Shown here: positions 38,401 to 44,403 of the stretch, piece by piece
Layout: the number at the start of each line of letters is the position of its first letter
Numbering within the stretch: position 1 is the first letter of the stretch
Assembly (NCBI GenBank): GCA_028287465.1
Contig: JAQBPO010000016.1
Location: 1-44,403, forward strand
Direction of reading: 5' to 3'
DNA from: Fibrobacterota bacterium
GTDB taxonomy: Bacteria > Fibrobacterota > Fibrobacteria > UBA11236
Length of the DNA: 44,403 bases
The notes under the pieces: generated by a model
What the model was told of the DNA's origin: nothing
Seen by the model: only the letters and a program-made list of their open reading frames with translations
The model's database searches: none
Translations under genes and position numbers: made by a program

Positions 38401-41400
38401 TTATGGACTCGACCGCTGGCCAACCGGTTTCCGCCTCTCGTAAATCCCGTACAGGATGGGCAGGACGAACAAGGTCAGGATGGTGCTGGAGACGAGCCCG
38501 CCCAGGACGACCGTAGCCAGGGGACGTTGGACCTCCGCTCCGGCCCCATGGGATAGGGCCATGGGCAGGAAGCCGAAGCTCGCCACCAAGGCGGTCATCA
38601 AGACCGGCCGCAGCCGGATTTCCGCCCCCTGCCGGATGGCGGCGCCCAATTCCATCCCCTCTTCCCGGAGTTTATTGATGTAGGACACCAGGACCAGGCC
38701 GTTCAGGACCGCGATCCCGAACAGGGCGATGAAACCCACGCCCGCGGAAATGCTGAAGGGCATTCCCCGGACCAGCAAGGCGGCGACTCCGCCCACCACG
38801 GCCAGGGGGATGCCCGTGAAGACGAGCAGGGATTCCCGGAAGGCTCCGAAGTGGAGGAACAGGAGCAGGAAAATCAGGGCCAGGGAGAGCGGCACCACCA
38901 CCAACAGGCGGGAACGGGCCCTCTCCAGGTTTTCGAATTGGCCGCCGAATTCGACGTGATATCCCGGCGGCAGGACGATCTTCTTTTCCGCGAAAATGTT
39001 GCGGACCTCGTCCACGAATCCGCCGATGTCCCGCCCGCGCACATTGCCTTCCACGATGGTGAGCCGGGATCCTTTTTCATGGTTGAGTTCCGACGGCCCC
39101 AGCACCTCCTTGATATCGCAAAGCGCCGCCAAGGGCACCCAATGCCCCTCGGGGGAGAGCAAGGCGATGCGGGAAATGGCCTCTTTGTCCTTCTTGAACC
39201 TTTCCGGGAAGGTAAGCACCAGGTTGAAACGCTTCTGCCCTTCCTGGATCCGCCCCGCGCCGATCCCGCCCAGGGCCTCCACGGTTTCCATCACATCGCC
39301 GGCATTGATTCCGTAGCGTGCGAGTCTGGCCGGATCGGTCTTGATCTCGAGCATGGGAAGTCCGCCCGCCTGTTGGGCCCGGAATCCCTTGGCTCCAGGG
39401 AGTTTCGCGACTTCCCGCATGGCTTCTTCGCCTTTTTGGCGGAGCACTTCCGCATCCTCCCCGAAAATCTTGATGGCCAGATCCGATCGGACCCCGGCAA
39501 TCAGTTCGTTCATGCGCATTTCGATGGGTTGCGAGAATTCGAAGCTGACCCCGAGGAACTTCCCGAGTTCCGGTTCCAGGGCTTCGATCAATGCCTCCCT
39601 GGAAGAAGCCTTTTTCCATTCCGCCTTGGGCTTGAGGAATATCAGGAAATCCGTGCTGCTGGGAGGCATGGGATCGGTGGCGATGTCCGGCCGTCCGCAA
39701 AGGGAAACGATATGGGAGATTTCGTCGGGAAAGAGTTCCAGGGCCTTCTTTTCCATCATGCCGTTCAAACGCGCGGCCTCCTCCAGGGATATCCCGGGGG
39801 AACGGCGCATCTCCAAGGCGAAGGCGTTCTCGTCCAGTTTGGGCACGAATTCCGAACCCAGGAAGGGAATGGCGGCGAACGCGGCGAGCACGGCCAGGGC
39901 GGCCCCGAGGAGCACGGGCCTTTTCCTCCGCAGGCACAGGTCGAGCATGCGAGTGTACCGATGGCGGAAGAAAAGGATCGCCCGGCTTTCCTTCTCGACC
40001 TTCACCCCGCGCAGGAAAAAGGATACCAGGACCGGGATCAAGGTGAAGGTCAGCAGCAGGGAGCCCAATAAGGCGAAAACGACCGTGAAGGCCATGGGTC
40101 GGAACAGTTTGCCTTCCACTCCTTCCAAGGTCAGGATGGGAAGGTAAACGAGGATGATGATGCCCACTCCGAAAAAAACGGGACGCCCGACCTCGAGGCT
40201 TGAGGCCAGGATGGATGAGACGGCCGTTTCACCCTTGCGCCGCCGGCCCAGATGCCGCAGGGAGTTCTCCACGAGCACCACGGATCCGTCCACCATAAGG
40301 CCGAAGTCGATGGCTCCCAGGCTCATGAGGCTCCCGGCTATCCCGGCTTTGAGCATCAGGCTTACGGCGAACAGCATGGACAGGGGAATGGTCAGGGCGA
40401 CGATCAGGGCCGCGCGGATATTGCCCAAAAGGAGCAGAAGCACCGCGACGACGAGCAAGGCGCCTTCGGCCAGGTTCCGCTCGACGGTGCGGATGGTCCG
40501 GTCCACCAATTCGGAGCGATCATAATATGGGACGATCCGGACGTCTTCCGGAAGCGTCAGGGAAATTTCCGCGATTTTCCTTTTGACCTCCTTGACCACC
40601 TGTCGTGAATTGGCGCCCATCCGCATCATCACGATGCCGGCCATGGCCTCCCCTTTGCCGTCCCGGGTCACCGCGCCTTGGCGGATGGCCGAGCCGATGC
40701 GGATGGTCGCGAGATCCCGTATGCGGACGGGGATCCCGCCTTCGCTCCTGACGGAGATGGCGCCGATTTGTTCCATGCCCTCTATCTGGCCTTGGCCCCG
40801 GACCACGTATTGCTCCGCGCCCTTGAGGATGTAGCCTCCGCCCTTGTTGACGTTGCTTTCGGTAAGCGCGTCCAAAACCTCGCGCAGGGAAAGGCCGTAC
40901 TTGACCATCGACTCCGGATTCAGGGCCACCTCATATTGCTTTTCCAGGCCGCCGAAGGAATTGAGGCCGGCCACTCCCGGTACGGTCCGGAGTTGGGGCT
41001 TGATCACCCAATCGTTCAAGGTCCGGAGCTCGGTCAGATTGCGCTTGGGCGATTCCACCGTATACTGGAAAATCTCCCCCAGTCCGGTCGAGACCGGGCC
41101 CATTTCCGGGCTGCCCGATCCTGGGGGTATTTCCTCCTTGGCCTGTTGGAGGCGTTCCTGGACCTGTTGCCGGGCGAAATAGATATCCACCTTATCCTCG
41201 AAGACGACCGTGACCTGGGAAAGGCCGAACTTGGAAAGGCCGCGGACTTCCATGAGGCCCGGGAGCCCGGCCATGGCCACCTCGATGGGGGTGGTGATCT
41301 GCTTTTCCACTTCCAAGGGGGATAGGGCGGGGGTGGATGTATTGATCTGGATCTGGTTGTTGGTGATGTCCGGGACGGCGTCGATGGGAAGCCTGATCGC

Positions 41401-41490
41401 GGAAAAGATTCCGGCCGCGATCAGCAAGGCCGATCCGGACAGCACGAGGATCCTCTGGTTCAGGCAGAATTTGATCAAGGCTTGCAGCAT
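38401..41490 (-). CDS. Heavy-metal RND efflux transporter, CzcA/CusA family
   Basis: About 1,029 residues from ATG 41490, which lies 4 nt after the adaptor gene's stop; an in-frame upstream extension overlaps that gene. This inner-membrane pump uses proton flow to export metal ions. The first transmembrane helix ('RILVLSGSALLIAAGIFSAI') leads into 'LPIDAVPDITNNQIQI', typical of the heavy-metal subgroup. Transmembrane helix 4 has 'AIDFGLMVDGSVVLVENSLRHL', with the conserved Asp and Glu residues of the CzcA-type proton relay. The periplasmic 'RSPGISLEEAARLN' and the C-terminal 'FIALFGIAVLNGLVLVSYIN' and 'GALVSSTILTLFVLPILY'-like segments follow the family order. The motif favours divalent cations such as Co, Zn, Cd or Ni over Cu(I)/Ag(I), but specificity cannot be settled. 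Confidence 0.94.
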   Translation of the reverse strand: MLQALIKFCLNQRILVLSGSALLIAAGIFSAIRLPIDAVPDITNNQIQINTSTPALSPLEVEKQITTPIEVAMAGLPGLMEVRGLSKFGLSQVTVVFEDKVDIYFARQQVQERLQQAKEEIPPGSGSPEMGPVSTGLGEIFQYTVESPKRNLTELRTLNDWVIKPQLRTVPGVAGLNSFGGLEKQYEVALNPESMVKYGLSLREVLDALTESNVNKGGGYILKGAEQYVVRGQGQIEGMEQIGAISVRSEGGIPVRIRDLATIRIGSAIRQGAVTRDGKGEAMAGIVMMRMGANSRQVVKEVKRKIAEISLTLPEDVRIVPYYDRSELVDRTIRTVERNLAEGALLVVAVLLLLLGNIRAALIVALTIPLSMLFAVSLMLKAGIAGSLMSLGAIDFGLMVDGSVVLVENSLRHLGRRRKGETAVSSILASSLEVGRPVFFGVGIIILVYLPILTLEGVEGKLFRPMAFTVVFALLGSLLLTFTLIPVLVSFFLRGVKVEKESRAILFFRHRYTRMLDLCLRRKRPVLLGAALAVLAAFAAIPFLGSEFVPKLDENAFALEMRRSPGISLEEAARLNGMMEKKALELFPDEISHIVSLCGRPDIATDPMPPSSTDFLIFLKPKAEWKKASSREALIEALEPELGKFLGVSFEFSQPIEMRMNELIAGVRSDLAIKIFGEDAEVLRQKGEEAMREVAKLPGAKGFRAQQAGGLPMLEIKTDPARLARYGINAGDVMETVEALGGIGAGRIQEGQKRFNLVLTFPERFKKDKEAISRIALLSPEGHWVPLAALCDIKEVLGPSELNHEKGSRLTIVEGNVRGRDIGGFVDEVRNIFAEKKIVLPPGYHVEFGGQFENLERARSRLLVVVPLSLALIFLLLFLHFGAFRESLLVFTGIPLAVVGGVAALLVRGMPFSISAGVGFIALFGIAVLNGLVLVSYINKLREEGMELGAAIRQGAEIRLRPVLMTALVASFGFLPMALSHGAGAEVQRPLATVVLGGLVSSTILTLFVLPILYGIYERRKPVGQRSSP

Positions 41491-41494
41491 GGCT

Positions 41495-42490
41495 TCAGTC
41501 CGCGTCCTTCTCGTCTCCGCCTTCGTCCCCGCCTTCGTCTTCCGCAAAGGACGCCTTTTCCCATTCGCTCTTCAGGAGGAAGGAACCGCCTACGGCCACG
41601 GTGTCGCCTGCGGCCAGGTTGCCTACGGCGATGCGATTCCCATCGGCCTCTCCCGGAGTCACGGCAACGGGTTCCATTCCCTTCGAGGTCTTCCGGAATA
41701 CGGACGGGCGTCCATCCACCGACTGCACGGCCTCCTTAGGGACCGTAACCGGCGCGTTCACCGTTCCCACCGTGATCCTGGCCTCGGCGAACAGTCCCGG
41801 TTTCCAGGCCCCTTGCGGATTGGGCAGGACGACCCGGGCATGCAGGGTGCGGGATTCCCCGCTCGCGGTAGGATCCAGGAATGAGATCGAAGCCTTGGCC
41901 TCCAGGCCGCCTTCCTCCATCCGCACCACCACGGGTTGGCCCACCCTGATGCGGGAAAGATCGTCGGGGAATACCCCGATGTCCAGCCATACCGTTCCCA
42001 GATCCGCGACGATAAAGGCGGGGACTTCCCCGGACAATAGCTCGCCCGGGGTGATTTTCCGATCCACCACGGTTCCGGACAAAGGCGACTTCATTTCATA
42101 CGGGCTAAGGCTTTCGTTGCTCTCCACGATGGCGAGGGTTTCCCCCTTCATCACCTTGTCTCCGATTCCCTTGAATACCTCCCTGGCGACCCCGGCGAAC
42201 CGGGGCATCACGCGCGCCAATTTATTGGCATTCAATCGGATCTCTCCCGACAGGGTCAGGGTCTTTTCCAGGCTCGCCGGCCCGGCGGCCGCGAACGTGA
42301 TGCCCTGGGTCCTGATTTGATCTTCGCTGAGCGGGATGGCGCGTTCCGCGGCGGGAGGCGGGCCCGCATGGCTTTCCTTGGAAGGAGGTTCGGCCTCCTT
42401 CTCATCCCGCTTTCCGCACCCTTGCGTCCCCACCCAAACCAGGGCCGCGGCCAATCCGATCCGGAATCCGCGATATGGAATCGTTTTCAT
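41495..42490 (-). CDS. RND efflux periplasmic adaptor, CzcB/CusB family
   Basis: 331 residues from ATG 42490, preceded by AGGAGG and overlapping the outer-membrane channel gene's stop by ATGA. The N-terminus is a signal peptide with a Cys ('TQGCGKRDE') that may be lipidated, although the lipobox is weak. The adaptor fold is visible as 'LTLSGEIRLNANKLARVMPR', the biotinyl-lipoyl-like 'GIGDKVMKGETLAIVESNES', 'IKSPLSGTV'-like 'MKSPLSGTVVDRKITPGELL', and 'ARVVLPNPQGAWKPGLFAEA'. It lacks the long helical hairpin of some adaptors. The C-terminus is acidic (Asp/Glu/Gly), which could bind metal ions. The reading frame continues upstream to 43351, but that part is antisense-like overlap with the channel gene and not expected to be translated. 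Confidence 0.92.
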   Translation of the reverse strand: MKTIPYRGFRIGLAAALVWVGTQGCGKRDEKEAEPPSKESHAGPPPAAERAIPLSEDQIRTQGITFAAAGPASLEKTLTLSGEIRLNANKLARVMPRFAGVAREVFKGIGDKVMKGETLAIVESNESLSPYEMKSPLSGTVVDRKITPGELLSGEVPAFIVADLGTVWLDIGVFPDDLSRIRVGQPVVVRMEEGGLEAKASISFLDPTASGESRTLHARVVLPNPQGAWKPGLFAEARITVGTVNAPVTVPKEAVQSVDGRPSVFRKTSKGMEPVAVTPGEADGNRIAVGNLAAGDTVAVGGSFLLKSEWEKASFAEDEGGDEGGDEKDAD

Positions 42491-43815
42491 TTTCCTGCCT
42501 CCTGATCGCTTCCCGCGCCATCCGTGGATCCGACGGTCATCAACTTCTCCATGTCCAATTCCAAACCATGGTATTCCGCCAAGGTTTCCAGATAGGTTTG
42601 CCGCGCCTCGAGGTAGGTCCTCCGGGCATCGAGTATTTCCAAGGGACTGAACCTTCCGAGTTGGAATCCCTCCTGGGCGGAGCGGAAGCTTGATGTTGCG
42701 GAAGGAAGCAGGCTGTCGCGGATGAAGGCGGCATCCGAACGGAGCGCCAGGAGGCGGCGGGAATCTTCCCTGATCAGGGCCAGGGTCCGGCCCTCCGCGA
42801 TGCGCGATTCGATGCGCGCCCGTTCCAGGTCCGCCCGGGATCGCAGGATGCTCCCGCGGTTCCGGTCCCAGACGGGGAGAGGCAGCCTGAGGCCCGCCAC
42901 CACGGCATGCGCGGAAAGGTCGGAAGAATGCCTCCATCCGGCTTCCAGTTCGAAGTCGGGCAGGGCCTTGGCTTTCTCGATGGCCAATTCGCTTTGCCTC
43001 AATCGGGCGAGCTGGGCGCTCTTGGTGTTGCTTTGCCTGCCCTCCATTTGCGTGGCGGGATCCGGAACGGGTAGCGGCCCAAGGTCGTCCAGGTTCCCCC
43101 GGACCCGGTAGAAGGCCGTGGTATCCCCGCCCATGAGCCAAGCCAAACGCGCACGCAATGCGCCGGCGTCCCTTTCGACCCGTCTCCTCTTCAATTCGCC
43201 ATTCAGCAGGGAGGTCCTTGTCCGTTGCTCCTCCAAAAGGGGGGATTTGCCCGCCTTGCGCCGCGCCTCCTGCACCTGCAGAAAGGCCTGGGCCGTACGG
43301 CGGTCCTCCGCTTGCAAGAGCAGGGTTTCCTGGGCCAGGAGGATATCCCAAAACAGGGCATGGGCTTCCAATAGAAGGCCGGCACGGCGGGAACGAAGAT
43401 CCAATTCGGCAAGCTTGAGTTCCTGATCCGCCACCTCGCGGCGGAGTTTCCTTTTTCCGCCCGTTTCAAAGGGCTGATTCAGGGAAACCGTGGTTTCCAA
43501 ACCGCGCGCTCCCTGGTATGGGCCGGTCCCGGCGAAGTTTTCGAACTGGGCCGAGAGCGCGGGATTGGGAAAGGCCGCGGCCTGGAGCACTCCGGCCTTG
43601 CCCGCTTCGATGCCCAGTCCGACGGATTGGAGCACGGGGTTATCGGCCGCGACCCGGCTCTTCACCTGCTCCCATGTCAGTCCGGAATCGCTTGCCGTTG
43701 CTGGGGATACCGGAGCCGACGCCTCATCCAAGGGCGCGGTTCCTCCCGGCGGTTCCGCCAGGACGGACGCGACCGATCGAAAGCAAATGAAACCGAAGAG
43801 AAAAAACCTGCGCAT
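42487..43815 (-). CDS. Outer-membrane efflux channel, CzcC/TolC family
   Basis: 442 residues with a signal peptide ending at Ser-Val-Leu-Ala and AGGAGG before the ATG. It carries two copies of the outer-membrane efflux protein pattern: long helices with 'LTWEQVKSRVAADNPVLQSV', 'NPALSAQFENFAGTGPYQG', 'LNQPFETGGKRKLRREVADQ', and in the second half 'LPDFELEAGWRHSSDLSAHA' and 'AQEGFQLGRFSPLEILDARR'. 'GLRLPLPVWDRNRGSI' is typical of CzcC-type channels. It forms the outer exit duct for the RND pump. It is the first efflux gene of the operon, 66 nt after the small Cys/His-rich protein gene. Confidence 0.93.
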   Translation of the reverse strand: MRRFFLFGFICFRSVASVLAEPPGGTAPLDEASAPVSPATASDSGLTWEQVKSRVAADNPVLQSVGLGIEAGKAGVLQAAAFPNPALSAQFENFAGTGPYQGARGLETTVSLNQPFETGGKRKLRREVADQELKLAELDLRSRRAGLLLEAHALFWDILLAQETLLLQAEDRRTAQAFLQVQEARRKAGKSPLLEEQRTRTSLLNGELKRRRVERDAGALRARLAWLMGGDTTAFYRVRGNLDDLGPLPVPDPATQMEGRQSNTKSAQLARLRQSELAIEKAKALPDFELEAGWRHSSDLSAHAVVAGLRLPLPVWDRNRGSILRSRADLERARIESRIAEGRTLALIREDSRRLLALRSDAAFIRDSLLPSATSSFRSAQEGFQLGRFSPLEILDARRTYLEARQTYLETLAEYHGLELDMEKLMTVGSTDGAGSDQEAGK

Positions 43816-43880
43816 GCGATCCTCCTGTGGAATCCGGATGAAACCGAGATCGTCCGCCTGGAACCAGGCATGGAGGAGGA

Positions 43881-44324
43881 TTAGATCGTCAGGCGGATGG
43901 TGGCGAGGGGATCGGGGCCCAACGGACTCATCCCATGCGGGGAAAGGTCGCGTTGGAAACGGGAAGGGCTGGGGACAAGCCGCCTGGGGGGTGCCGGCAG
44001 GAGGGCAAGGAAGGGACCTGGGATCCGGGTCATCCCCACGGCGCTGGGAAGCGGAGGGAATTCATCCAAGGCGGAAATGTCCACGCAACAACCCGTGTTC
44101 CCCGGAGTGCCGCAGTGGATGGCCAAGGGCGCCGCGGTTTCATGCATCCCCTTCGTGTTCTCTTCCGCGCAGCCCTGCGCTTCCAATTCCAGGGCCATGC
44201 CCCCCTGGGGATTGATGCAGAGCACGAATCCCTCGGCCAGTCCCTGGGAGAAGACCAGAAAGGCCAGGAAGGACAACGCCATCTTCAAGGGAAGTCGGCG
44301 CATGCGGCGTTGGAGATGGAACAT
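43881..44324 (-). CDS. Small exported Cys/His-rich protein heading the efflux operon
   Basis: 147 residues from ATG 44324 (TTG 44333 is a possible earlier start). A signal segment ('MALSFLAFLVFSQGLAEG') is followed by 'FVLCINPQGGMALELEAQGC' and 'HETAAPLAIHCGTPGNTGCC' then 'VDIS'. Cys and His residues in this pattern ('lC...G(h)(v)a.E....C......H.....CC.Di') are seen in small exported proteins encoded beside CzcCBA-type operons, and would suit metal binding. The remaining C-terminus is Pro/Arg-rich and unstructured-looking. It may deliver or sense metal in the periplasm; this is inference from position and residues. No known domain name is assigned. Confidence 0.65.
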   Translation of the reverse strand: MFHLQRRMRRLPLKMALSFLAFLVFSQGLAEGFVLCINPQGGMALELEAQGCAEENTKGMHETAAPLAIHCGTPGNTGCCVDISALDEFPPLPSAVGMTRIPGPFLALLPAPPRRLVPSPSRFQRDLSPHGMSPLGPDPLATIRLTI

Positions 44325-44345
44325 GGGTTCCAAATATACACCATT

Positions 44346-44403
44346 TCAATCCTTCTTTTGGGTATCCAGGGCGGCCCTGACCCCTCGAGCCAGATCTTCC
44401 GCT
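44346..44403 (-). CDS. C-terminal end of an unidentified protein (cut by window edge)
   Basis: The last 19 codons read '..AEDLARGVRAALDTQKKD' and end at TGA (44346-44348). The composition is typical of a real helical C-terminus, unlike the other frames here. The stop lies 21 nt before ATG 44324, so this gene is probably co-transcribed with the efflux operon and may be its regulator or a metal-related protein. Too little is present to identify it. Confidence 0.4.
   Translation of the reverse strand, partial: AEDLARGVRAALDTQKKD

Noticed and set aside
42491-43351. N-terminal extension of the efflux adaptor
   Set aside because: The frame is open but overlaps the channel gene entirely. ATG 42490 has a strong ribosome binding site, a signal peptide and ATGA coupling.

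Overview
The window is GC-rich, densely coding bacterial DNA with no mobile element, CRISPR array or rRNA. It most resembles a member of the Fibrobacterota. The reasons are a regulator of the TIGR02147 family (named as a Fibrobacter succinogenes paralogous family) translationally coupled to a DUF2341/LamG lipoprotein, an abundance of secreted multidomain proteins and lipoproteins, and one secreted protein whose C-terminus looks like a type IX secretion sorting signal. This assignment is inference from gene content; no rRNA is present to confirm it.

Layout. 1-7255 (+): an intrinsic terminator, then four exported proteins: a CsgG/TolB-like protein, a 13-repeat bacterial Ig-like lipoprotein, an unknown secreted protein and a degenerate parvulin-like protein. 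7262-9340 (-): transketolase. 9547-13751 (+): aldehyde dehydrogenase, a glutamine-synthetase-family ligase and an iron-type alcohol dehydrogenase, which together fit a gamma-glutamylated amino-alcohol or amine oxidation route. 13915-14859 (+): a secreted protein built from two copies of a ~120-residue module. 14994-26682 (-): secreted sugar-related proteins (a sorbosone-dehydrogenase-like propeller with PA14, a second propeller oxidoreductase, a DUF1080 protein and a DUF2341/LamG lipoprotein), followed upstream by the TIGR02147 regulator, LarE and a small secreted protein.

26852-31300 (+): a small membrane protein overlapping guanylate kinase, then two paralogous small secreted proteins flanking a GxGYxYP-family protein. 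31238-35283 (-): purL and purQ; the 3' end of purQ overlaps the second paralog. 35334-36203 (-): a Panacea-domain protein followed by a small RelE/ParE-like protein, a probable toxin-antitoxin pair. 36306-37945 (-): a DUF2089 regulator and a SHOCT-like/beta-helix protein. 38273-38348 (+): tRNA-Arg(CCT) with a strong terminator. 38401-44403 (-): a heavy-metal RND efflux operon (czcCBA-like) headed by a small Cys/His-rich exported protein and the end of one more gene.

The parts most worth following up are the ligase/dehydrogenase trio, the Panacea pair with repeats in its promoter region, the 23-bp-spaced repeats before the secreted propeller gene, the duplicated lipocalin-like genes (one running into purQ), the DUF2089/beta-helix pair, and two promoters placed so close to start codons that leaderless transcripts are likely.
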